From: Ooceraea biroi
Lineage: Eukaryota; Arthropoda; Insecta; Hymenoptera; Formicidae
Direction of reading: 5' to 3'
Assembly: GCF_003672135.1 (NCBI RefSeq)
Contig: NC_039514.1
Coordinates: forward strand, 6,887,287 to 6,951,286
Length of the DNA: 64,000 nucleotides
Shown here: one piece after another, positions 1 through 11,387 of the stretch
Layout of the letters: each line of letters starts with the position of its first letter
Numbering within the stretch: position 1 is the first letter of the stretch
Made by a program: the position numbers and the translations under genes
The notes under the pieces: generated by a model
Told to the model about the DNA's origin: nothing
Databases searched by the model: none
What the model saw: the letters and a program-made list of their open reading frames with translations, nothing else

Positions 1-3000
1 CGCACGTCGTATACTATCGTGGAGTTTTAACGCGGAGCATCGGACTCCCGGGCAATACGGTAATTCAGCAGGCCTTTCGTTGAAATACTTTCGTAGAAGC
101 TTCAAGAAAGCAAATCTAGTGTTCGCTTTTTAATCGCAATTTTATATCCATATATTATTTAATATATAGATATATAATAAATAATAAAATAATAAATATC
201 GTGATTATATAATTAAGTGGCTCGAGATCAAGAAATTCCGTTCGATCGCGTTCAAGAAATCACGTCGCAAACATCGAAAGACACGTCGGGCTCCTCGAGG
301 CACAGTTAAGTATCACTCATTTGAGTAAACTGTCACTCGGTTGTTTAAGACTCCCAGAGACGCCGGCGCGACTGCTCGTTATCAATCATCTGATTATCTG
401 CGGAATCGCAACGTGAGAGCGGAATCGCGAAACCGCGTCGCGTGCGCGTGATTCACGCTTCGAATCGCGACGCGCGATTACACGTGTGTGCGATGCCAGC
501 AGCGTCTTTGCGACCGGCACGTATTTGCATGCTCCGCATGATGAACGCAGCCGGCAGTCACTTTAAATTGGTAATGAGCGATTAGCGCGCTCGCGGCGTT
601 CATCACTCGCGCGACAGGGCCTATTTTCAGCTTTTACACCATTATTGTTTCCCGCAAATCTCTCAATGAACATTAGCATACGATGTTTTTCCGTTACGAC
701 CGCGCACTTCCGGGTACCTCGCCTTCCAATGAATCGGATTTGCGGTTTGGCGCGGATCAAATCGCATTGAAAACCACAAGAACGCCAGCATGCATGTACG
801 TAATTAAATAAATTGCCTGCTCGTCGCGTTGTCAATTCGACCGCAAGAAAGCCACTGATGGCTTTTATTAAGAATGGAATGGTATCAATAAATTATACGA
901 GCGCGATTCATTCTGAAACAGGATCGTTAACGCAGGAAAGAAATTAAGTAGCTGAAAAATATGTTGATGTGACATGTATATTTTTTACTTAAATAGCATT
1001 TACCTTTCATGTAAAATTTAGCGAATGAACGGTATATATGCACAAAATAATGAGGATGACTAGGAACAATAGATAATTTTCTTGGATTGTTTCATGAGTT
1101 TTGCACAAGATTACCCGCGTACGCGTGTGTTCATCAGGAATAGAGGTATAATCGCCAGTCACGTTGTAATAACTAAGTAACATCATGTGAGAACGTTTTA
1201 TCTAAACGCGAATCGGGCATACATTTTTATGACGCGCAATTGTTGAGTGCGCATCGTTGCGCCTGCAGCTCAGCGAGATGTCAAATTGATTCTCTCTTAA
1301 GTGAGATAAAAGATGGGGAGTCTCGGCAAAATCTTACGTTTGGCTGAACGAAGAAGCCGCCGTGACGGCAGCAGGAGGAGAAGATTTTTTGCATGAGTGC
1401 GCATACGTCTTTCTTTATGCGAAAGCCCACGAGCTAAATTCTGCGTCTCAAGTCATTTGCGGTAACAATCAATTAGATACAAAAATAGCCTTTGTTTTCT
1501 ACGGATCTTGAGAACGTGATGCACACACGCACGTAACGACAATCAGCGGCAGCGTCGTTTCCGTGAATTTTACGGATCGTCCAAGGCTGCACCGCAAAAT
1601 GCACACCGTGAATCGCCGTAGTAGAATAATCTGCAATTATTCTAGCCAGCGCGAGTAATATTTTTGAAGACGATATTGCCTTTCCGAGAAGAGAGAGACG
1701 CAGGCTCCGTATCCAATCTGAGTGGCTGGCGCTGTTAAATGTTAAAAGTCGCATTAAAAGTTGCAAATTACCGCACTTGTCGCAAGAGAATTGCCTTGTG
1801 GCGACTCAATAAATGTCTTGTGTCATCCTATTGTCGTAATAATCAATTGTAGCTCCTCCACCGCTGCTAAAACGCTGCCTGCAATGAGGAAAAAATGACC
1901 TGCAGACTGGACATAAATTTAAACAAATATCATTTTTACATCAACTCCGCTTCGTTTTCAATCTTGAAAAGTTACGTCTTTAATATATCGAGTTAATGGG
2001 CAGTGCAAACAAGCAGAGAACGTGATTTCATTGTCCAGATAATCGCATAATGCGATCGATCAATGATACTTTGCGACACACTAATAAAATAATCGATGTT
2101 CAAGCTGCCACAGCAAAAAGTTAATAACAGAAGCATGTACAATAATGAAGACTTTTATAAGAAACGCATGAAGGCTCCGCGGAATCTCGGATGTTGTTAC
2201 CTTGTAATATTTGCCGGTTGCGTTCGGTGAATGATATCATTACCGTCACGGCGTCGAATGATTTTGAAGGGAGAGACGGTGCGGCATCGCAGCATCCCGA
2301 GCACCGGAAAATCGGGATACGACGAGGTGAATGTGCCATTTCCCTTGTTTGCACGCCTCGAGCTTAGGCAATAGAAAGCCGAAAGGAGATGAGGGCACAA
2401 GCCGCACGTGACAAGGAGGCGCCGCAATGTCGTGCGCATTTGCAGATGGCTTCGTATAACACCTTCTCACTCGCAACGCTCGTCGTTTTGTAAATAACGC
2501 CGAGCCAGCACCGCCTCGTCAATAATTTTATTGGCGCCACGCTCTTAATCCCATCAAAATGTGAGTCTCGCACAGAATATACATTCGGTATATCTGGCGT
2601 CGGCTTAATTCTCTTGCGCAGCTCCCCTTGCTGGAGCCCTCGTGTCGTTCATCCGCGTTTCCCTCGTGTGACAGACCTGCTAAATGTTTTCCGGAGTTTG
2701 AGATTCGCCCTGCGACGAACTGGCGTTGTTAGCACGTGCAGCATCGCCGGATTGATCAAATAAATTCACGCGCATAGCGCAGAATCCTCCGAACGTATTT
2801 CTCTTTGTTTGACGGCAAATCTGGATTTACGGCGGGACCATTCCGCGATTATTGCATTACAGCGTCGGGAATAAACAACAAGGAACGCTTTGAACACTTT
2901 CGGCGGGTCCAGATCGATTTTCGTGAAATGTTCAGTTTTGTATATCATATTTGCGCTATCAGCGCCGAATGAAAGCGGACGTTAATTTTGAAGCCGCGGA

Positions 3001-5743
3001 ACCGCAGACCGTAGCGATGCCAACTTTTGCCGGAATATTTAGCAAATTCTTCAGATGAACGTGCTACACCCAAACGATATTTATCACGCATTGTTAAGCA
3101 AGAAAGCGTTTCATAAACGCGAGACCATCTCGATACCGCGTTTACGCGACGCGTCAGAAAATATTTCGAGCATAACAGTGAATAAATAAAACATAATTAA
3201 TGTTTCAAAAACCATATTTTTGCATTAATCGAACCACCACTGTGAAAACAGTCGCAGCTGCATCATGAATAACAATGCGATAAAAGCCACTTTCCTTCGA
3301 ACAAACTCCATTTGTTCCGCTAACAACGACGAACAGGAGCAATGGGATCGCGCGTGGTTTCGGAGAACAGGCACTCGGTATAAATATACCGATAAATCTC
3401 CGGGAGAGCAGCGGAAATGCGGATGCACGTAGGATACGCGGAAATCACGGCGTGATTTAAATCCGTGCGAGCGAATTAGGCTAATGGCGCCCGCTCGCTC
3501 GCTCGTAATACAAACTTAATAAAATCAATAAAATCCGCGTGGCGCGGGACGTGTTACTTTTCTCGGGCGGAAACGCGCGGATAATGCTGCACCGATATGA
3601 GAGATCGGCGGCGGCGCGGCGGGGCATTTAACGAACATCGCGTTAGGACGTGCCGCCACTGCAGATGTACAGAAACGCTCGCGGTTTCGGGCCGGCCGCG
3701 AGAAAAAATTCTTGGCACGCCTCGCGAGCGCAGTTAATGCTCGTACTGTAACGGTAACTGGATGTATTCGGCTGCGAAGAGCACATGCTCCGCTTTGCGG
3801 GGCTCACGGGACCGAAACGACCGTGTAATCTGGAACGCACAATCCGACGCGCCAGTAATTATCGTCCATTGAATCAATCCCCGGGTGTATTTGTCTTGCC
3901 GATAATTAGAATGAGCAAATTTGCAAAAGCCGGCCACCGCGAGTGTCCGATAATCGGCATTTCAAATTACCGTGTAACGACGCCGTCGACGTTTTACATC
4001 CTCCACCGCAAGCCCTGCGTATTATTCCGCCCGTTCGTTCCCGTGCTTTGATCATCGATACGTGATACGTGATTTGTTTAAATGTATTGTTTGTGCGTAT
4101 AAATAAATTTGTGCGCGTTTCAGCTGCCTCGTCACCATACGCCATGTCGAAAACGTATAAAAAAGTCCGCGGGAAAATTATGGAGTCCTGAGTCAGAGTA
4201 GAGCTGAGACTTCTTGTCACGTGTCGCGATGCAGTATGCGTCATGGAAAACAAATTAGACCGAGTCACGAGTCTTATTAATTGTTAATTTATTCCTGTCG
4301 CTTTTTTAGGCTTTGCCTGATTCGTCATTATCTTATTTTCTTCCATCACGTGCTTTTTTATCGTTATCTTGCTCCTTGTTCTGAATATTTCCGGACGTTG
4401 AAAAATCTGCCATCGATGCAAATGATAATTTCTCATGGTATATTTAATGACGTATTATTGACCGATTTGTTCGTTCCGAAGTTACTTCTCCGGTCGTTGA
4501 TCTTGAAACGGGGCGTTTCCGGGTTTCACGCCGAATTCGAGCCTCTCTCTCTCGCGTGACTCTCTCTTGATGCGTGACGTCATTGATAATCATTGCTCGT
4601 ACGATTTCTCTCTACTCTCTAATATTCGTAGCTTCGCACAAAGAAGAATCGCGCGTTCGTTTCAGGTCTCCCATGATTTCGATGATTTCCTGCTGATTCG
4701 CGGTAAAAAGGCGACTTAATCGCCGAAATACAATCAAATTTGCAAGTCGATTCGAGCGTTCCTCGTGCTTTCGCACGCGACCAGCTGCGCAGAAGTCGCA
4801 ACACGTGTGTTGCGTACAAGTCGTCATCGCGATTTACGCTCAAGTGTCGGCGACGATTCAATTTTTACGAGAGCGTGACACACACCTGACTGATGAATGA
4901 ATGCCAGCTAACAATAACGCCGGCTTCGCTCCGAGAATGAAGCAACGTGCGAATTAGCACAACTTTGAGAATGACGAGCGAAAGATTTCGCGATTGACTA
5001 TTAAATGGAAAAAGGAACAAAGTAATTTTCCAAAATGTACGCAAAGTGTAAGACATGCCTATTTGATATAATTTGAGTACTCGGTGCAATCTATGGAATT
5101 TTTTTAAAATATTTCATGTGTGCGCACGGGATGTAAAATTTCTATAACGAGTTGCAGCATGATTCATCATCGTCGTGCATATCAGCACGTTTTCTTAGAA
5201 ACAAACGTGTTCGATTTTGCTAAACGCTAAAAGGACGGTGTAGCTGGCATCTGGTCGGCAGTTACAGTGCAGAAGGCACACATAAGAAGTCGACTCGGAA
5301 TTCCCAGACATTTGTGCGATAAACGGTAATAAATCGACGGAAAATTTTGGGAATTTCATAAAACTGGCAGTCATGACAGTGGTAACGTGATAACCGCTAG
5401 ATTAAAGTCGGTCAAGGAATCCACGATTTTTGGAAACCCCACGCGCGGCTATTTAGTTTCCGAAGCGAGATACGCGTACTGAGCGGAAGACATTTCGGCC
5501 GCTGAAATTGGTTTGTCAGAGTCGGCAAACATCGTCATCAACGGCGCAGCAGCAGCAAAGGACCACGTCAAGTTTGTGAGGACGCAAAGAGTACGCAAAC
5601 ACGGTGAAATCTGAGATGTCGCACACGCGTCTGTGTGCGAGCACGTAATCTTGATTCGCATTTAAGTGGATTTTTTGTCTGGGACTTTATTAGTATGCTT
5701 CTGTTTGTGCGTGTTACGAAAGAACATATTTGATCATCGAGAC

Positions 5744-5748
5744 TTCTC

Positions 5749-5779
<31 letters not shown>

Positions 5780-5786
5780 CGCTCTC
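5744..5786. repeat. CT microsatellite, interrupted
   Basis: A run of TC dinucleotides interrupted by TTT. On the minus strand it reads as Arg/Glu repeats and creates spurious open frames. Confidence 0.9.
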
Positions 5787-7629
5787 GATGAAGCCTTCGG
5801 CGGTTTCGTTCGCTACGAAATGGGCTGCTGAAACCGGTTTCTGGCCCAATTCTTACTAGATCTTCCCTTCTTCCAATTAATTTTTTTATCAGTGCTTCTT
5901 TGTTCCAAAACGAATACATTTTATTAATCGAAATTTTTCTTCTCCCTTCCGTTTTTCTCTCCTTATCTCTCGCCCTCAGCCGAACGCCTCTTCCGGCGTT
6001 ATCACTCGCTCTGTTGCACCAGACGAGACGCTCATTAAAATCATCTATTTTTCTTCGCGCGCGTGACAAGATTGCACGAACGACGCACACACACACACGG
6101 GGCACATGAAAAAGCGGAAGAGTTCAAGTTTTATCACGTCAAAGCGCACCATGGACAGCTGAAAGGCATCCCGTGTTTTTTGCATTCAATTTGATTTATA
6201 ACGTCCGGTGATTCATCGCTCTTTCCGCTTCAGGTGTTAACGAGAGGTGACGAGAGAGTCGTGTTCACCGATGTACGCTTGGCACCATAAAATTGGACGT
6301 GCACACGTGTGTGTGTGCACGTGCAATGGTGTTATTTAATATTTGACGCTGCCGGTGCATGCGAGTGAATAATATACGGAAGACAATAATGTACTTTGCC
6401 GACACCGATATGAGCTTCTTTCCCATCTTCTCCTCCCCCATCACCTCCGCGAGATTTATCGTCTGTTTGTCGCATCGGCGTAACGTAAATTAACCATGTG
6501 AGATTTCTGACAATCTTATTTCTGTTTTTCTCTTTTTTTTATTTCCTATACCTGCGATATCAAACGGGTTTCTTGTCTGATCGTGAGTCATGAATAATTG
6601 CGGCGCCAGCTATTCCATTTGATATCGTCATTATGATATTTCATCATTAATTGTAGATAGAATCAAGCCTGTCGTAATAAACCCATTGATTTGCTAGCAA
6701 CAATAAATGGTCTTTGATAGCATTAGGCGTCCGCGCCTGTGTATGTGTGCGCGTTTTTAATTAAAACCATTATGAGGGGGAATTTCGTGTTCCAGTATTT
6801 AAAGAACGAGATCGTACATTGTTAACGCAATAATAGGCAGAGCATACTAACAGACAGATATTGTTATTGTATGAATTGAATAATATAATATTATTCTCTC
6901 TCCACCATGTCGCATTTAATTTATAAAATTATATATAATTGCGTATAAATCGCAGACTGTATAAATTGAATTATACATGTGTATATTACTCAATTTATAG
7001 ACATAATTATGTAAATAATTACGAAATTATAAGTTGCACAATATTAATGTGTCACGCACACCTTTTTACGTGAAACGGGGGCATCGGGCGAGCACGTTGC
7101 GCGACCATACTTTACCAAATCTCGGCACGATTTACCGAAGCCCGTTCAACAACGCGACTACATGAATCGCTAATCCAAAGGAGTTGCATCCCCATGACCG
7201 GAGACTCGAAAGGCAAGTCGTGAGATAATGCCACGTATCCCCGGCACCTGTTCCGCTCGAGTTGGCCGCATTCGCTCGTCGCGGTACCGTTTACAGAGCA
7301 TTTAGCCGCGATTTTCGCACTCGACTTCGCGTTTTGTCGATTTCTCAGCTCTAGCGGGCGGAAGTTCGTCGACGTTTGTCGGCGGGAATACGAGCGGAGA
7401 GAAGACGCACGAAATACACGAACAGGGTGAATCGAGAATCGAAAAAGATCAGAGCCGAAAACGGAAGTGGAGTCGCGCGGGGTGAGATCCGCCAGAAGTA
7501 CAACCTGCGGAAGATGGAAGGAAGTGTTCACATTCCCGGAGAACAGCGGGCAGGGAAAGCGTGCTAAAAATGGAGCCGGGGCGAAAGGGGGTGGACGGAG
7601 AACGGGTCAGAGAGGCTGCAGTTGCGGGG

Positions 7630-7670
7630 AAGAGAGAAAGAGAGAGAGAGAGAGAGAAAGAAGAGAGAGG
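7630..7670. repeat. GA microsatellite, interrupted
   Basis: An AG dinucleotide array with A-rich interruptions, of the kind GAGA-type factors bind. No adjacent promoter could be identified. Confidence 0.9.
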
Positions 7671-10408
7671 GGTGAAGGGATCGCGAACCCATTGTTTCCA
7701 AGTGCGATACAATGGATTCTCGGTTGTGTTAGCTCTGCCGAGGCTGGTACCTCATTGGCCACTCGCGTTAACGCGCACACCATCCGGCCAAGTCCTCGTT
7801 GTCGTTTTGCGCACCAAACGCATATCGCGTAAATGTGCATTGTGTGCACAGCATTGTCCCGTGTTGAGCGGACCATGGCATTGCCACGGGATAAGGAACG
7901 AAGTTGGATGCTGGAAAATGGAAAGTGGTCGCGCGCGCTCGCGGCCGACGAAGGAGGAAGAGGAGAAGGTGATGGTGGAGGAGACTTTACTGCTAGAAGG
8001 AGAGTACCAGGCGCAATTCTCCGCTTTCCCGTCTCAATTTTGCGAATCTTTGTGGTGGCTCGGGCTCGCCAGCGAGCCAGAGAGGAGCATTGTTCGCCCG
8101 CGAGTCAAAGACGGCGGCAGTTCCATAAGGCTTAATTGTGGCATCCAATGCCGTGGGTTTATACAGACGTATCCGTTTATCAGTGGATACGATGGTACAC
8201 GGCGAAGAAGACGCGGCAGACTTTTTCGGGAAAAAATAAGTAAAATATCACGCGGACAAAAGCAGGAAGCAACTAATTTCTACGTCAGCGTACGGTTCGT
8301 GGAAGCGGATTTCCGTTTCTCGCGCCGCACTCCGCATTACCGACTTTTAATTAATGAAAAAACGAATTAAATTACATTTATTAATAAAGGTACGCGAAGT
8401 TCCCATCGTTGGGACAAGTTGTTTACTTGGCCGGCGTCCAGACCATGATTCGGCATCGGAGTAAAAAAAATCTCAAGGTTTGGAGATGATGATTAGGCGA
8501 GGTGACGTAATCGCAGACTCGTAATCGCGTAATTGGCACCGTCCGAAGGAAATCGTAGCACCGATTATTAAACGCCGGCAGGATCCGTGTGTGCCACGTC
8601 TGTGGTCTGCTAAACAACACTTTTTGCGGAGCTCCATCAAAGACGGGGGAACTACAGAGACGAATTCTACGCAGCGAAACACGTAGAAAAACATCCTCTC
8701 GGCGTCCGTGCGGCGTGCATCAGAATTTCAGCATCTCGCCGATAAGTGGCCGGCTCTAAAGGAGAGCCGATCATTCCCGTAGCAGTAACTCCTTCGAGTT
8801 AATTCCTAAGGGCCGAGTGTTCCGTTCCTTACGAACTATATTTTATGGCGCTACCGCGATAAACGCGCCTCGGACTCGGAGTAATAAAAAAGTTTCGGGA
8901 ACTAAAATAACCGGCGGTTATAAACGATTACACGCGCCGAAAAACTCCTCTCTCTCCCGTGATATAGTGCGGCAATTATCCTGCCCCTGCTCTTGAACAT
9001 TCGCGAGATTGCCGATTGAGATTTGCGCGCGAATAGCGATCGACGACGGTCTTAATTGATTATTAAATTGTATCGCGCCTCTCGATCGCGCGAACGAAGT
9101 TAAGTAATTGACGCTGTTAGCTCGCATGGCTGCTTTCATTCACATGTCACCTCGCCTAATGTCTATGACCTCACGCTCACGTGGCGTTCACATGCGTTAC
9201 AAATTGATGCTAAATACCATAGCCTTGGGCAAGGCTATTTATGCTCACCTGGAACGAAAACTATGACGAAATTATGTACGCGCCGGCACACATCGCCATC
9301 GGGCACGCCGTCGTTTACCTGGTAAACCTTATAGTTAATGCCATCCTCTCTTTTTCTTGTCGGTCCCGACGAAGATTGGTGAGCGCGAGAGTGCTCGCCA
9401 ATTTTTCGTGCTTACGTGATTTCGACGCCGAAATATTTCACGCTCGGACAATGTGGCGCGAGTGACAGCAGGCTAAATCCAGACATCGTCCGTTGTACAT
9501 TTCTTGTAGCTATTAATAATGTGCGTATGGACGCGTATACATATACGCGCGACGCTCCCCGCTGTTGATTCCTCGAGGTTTGCGGCCAATTTCCTGATAC
9601 ATCAATTTCGTTAATTTATTCCGCGAGGAATACACGACGGCGGAATATATAAATAAACGCGGTGCGAGGCATCAATTAATTTGCGCCGCGGAAGCGGCAG
9701 GGAAAAAACCACAGTTCGTGGAACAATTTGTCTGAAACAATATTCGAAACACTTCGCAATGCGCGGACATACAATGGGATTATTATGCATATTCAAATGC
9801 GACGACGCCGACGTCGCGCTCTCGTTAAAGCGTGCTTAGCGAAATACGTCGGCTATACAATGGCTGAAATGGATACACCTGCAAAGCGGTGAACGGCGTA
9901 AATGCATGGTGAACACGCGGGAAACCTTTCGGCGAAAACAGAAATTGACGTAAATCGACGAAAATTACAGAAATTGACGTAAGCGCGCGCGCTATTAAAT
10001 TTTTTAACGATTCCGTTGCACAAATTCGTGCGGCAATGATTTACTCGGGCAATTACGCTCGTCGTACCATTCCGCCCCCTCTTTGGACAGACGAATAGGA
10101 TATAAATTCAATAAGAAGTTCTGCCACAACAGTCGACCTGACAATACCGATAAATAATAACGGCCGAAGATAAGAAGCTCCCATATTCTTCCGGACTCCC
10201 TCTTTTCGTCACTTTTGCCCCTTCTCTGCCAGTCATCCCTTCTATGCCATCGTCATTTCTTCGTCTGTCTCCTTTCCGCGTCTTTCTCTCTCTCTCTCTC
10301 GCGTGCTGGGTCGTTAGCATAATAAAGTCAAGTGCCTCACCACGTTGGTAGTCAATACGTGCCGTCGCTCTGATCGTGCCGCATTGATCGTATTGAATCA
10401 AATTAGTG

Positions 10409-10411
<3 letters not shown>

Positions 10412-10445
<34 letters not shown>

Positions 10446-10453
10446 CTCTCTCT
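10412..10453. repeat. CT microsatellite upstream of the transporter leader
   Basis: A nearly pure CT array about 90 bases before a TATA-like hexamer and about 580 bases before the transporter ATG. CT/GA arrays near insect promoters can bind GAGA-type factors; a promoter role here is inferred from position only. Confidence 0.85.
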
Positions 10454-10504
10454 GTCTAACGTGAGATTACGTAACAAGACCTACGCGCGCGCACGCGACC
10501 GCGA

Positions 10505-11031
10505 TATAAGCGTGCGTTACCGGCGAGCTCCCGTTATTATCTCTTACCGGAACTTATCACGCTCGTGTGCTACCTCCACGGTGGAAGCGAGTCACCATCA
10601 TCTCCTCCTCCTCCTCCACCTTCTCCTCCTTCTCCTCCTCCTTTTCCTTCTCACGACGTTCCACTCCGATCCGATCCACACCGATCAGACGGAAATCAGA
10701 CAGGAGGCATCGCTCGAGCCGCTCCTCTCTCTCGCGAGCAGCACTTCCGATCGACAGGTCCGACGACTCGAACGATCTCTCGGAAACCACGTATCGTATC
10801 GCCGTGCCGAATCGGGATTCGCGTACCGCACGTATCAAGAGGACGCGACAGTTCTGATAGGAATCAGCGCACACACGCGTACAAACTCTGTTTGTCTAGC
10901 TACCCTTCGTATAATCTCGCTCATATATATATAGAGAGAGACGACGACGACGACGACGACGACGTGAGAGCATCGATCACGAACGGTGAAGCGAATTCCG
11001 AGGTGAACGGGGAGAGTGCGGATCATTGAGG
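10505..11031 (+). promoter_or_regulatory. Putative promoter and ATG-free 5' leader of the SLC5 gene
   Basis: A TATAAG hexamer sits at 10505-10510. From about 10254 to the start codon at 11032 there is no ATG on the + strand, so the annotated start would be the first AUG of any transcript beginning in this interval. An in-frame TGA lies at 11027-11029, two bases before the ATG, so translation cannot extend upstream in an unspliced leader. The transcription start is not directly visible and the TATA-like match could be chance. Confidence 0.4.
10922..10964. repeat. Compound TA/GA/ACG microsatellite in the leader
   Basis: TA repeats pass directly into GA repeats and then about eight ACG units, ending about 70 bases before the transporter start codon. 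It is probably transcribed as 5' UTR and is expected to vary in length between individuals. Confidence 0.9.
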
Positions 11032-11387
11032 ATGACCAGCCAAGTCACGACCATGGTGGTGGACTACGTGGTGTTCATCGGTTTCATCGTGGTCTCGTTC
11101 GTGATACCGCTCTGGGGTAACTTCCGGACGAAGAAAAAGGAGACCAAGGCGAATTACGTGTTCGCCACCGGCACCGTGTCGATGGGCGCGATGATGCTGT
11201 CAATAGCGCGCGGCACTCTAGGCGTCCGCTCCTTCCTCGGCTACCCCTCCGAGCTGTATTATCGTGGCAGCGCCATGTGGGAGACCCTGTACGGTATGCT
11301 GCTGGCGTATCCCATCGTCTGCTTTATCTTCGTGCCCGTTTACTACAGCCTCGGTATCACCTCGGTCTACCAATATCTGGACATGAG
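11032..11387 (+). CDS. SLC5 gene, coding exon 1
   Basis: Encodes residues 1-118 plus two bases of R119: the extra N-terminal helix (about 9-29), a Lys-rich loop (32-39), core helix 1 with R60 and R66, and the next helix (about 85-105). The donor is GAG/GTAATT. The ATG at 11032 was chosen because an in-frame TGA lies just upstream and no other ATG precedes it in the leader. Confidence 0.92.

Larger units (their letters stand above)
1..10250. other. Intergenic sequence, no gene supported
   Basis: I find no exon chain, RNA gene or transposon here. Open frames are short, begin at non-ATG codons or overlap simple repeats. AT-rich stretches (about 130-210 and 6860-7050) and CT/GA microsatellites (5744-5786, 7630-7670) are the only visible structure. 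The longest frame, 7561-8370, begins at GTG, reads through the GA microsatellite as an Arg/Glu run and shows no family motif. Regulatory DNA for the downstream transporter may lie here but cannot be recognised. Confidence 0.6.

Noticed and set aside
7561..8370. 269-codon open frame
   Set aside because: Starts at GTG, crosses a GA microsatellite as an Arg/Glu run, and shows no domain or splice context.
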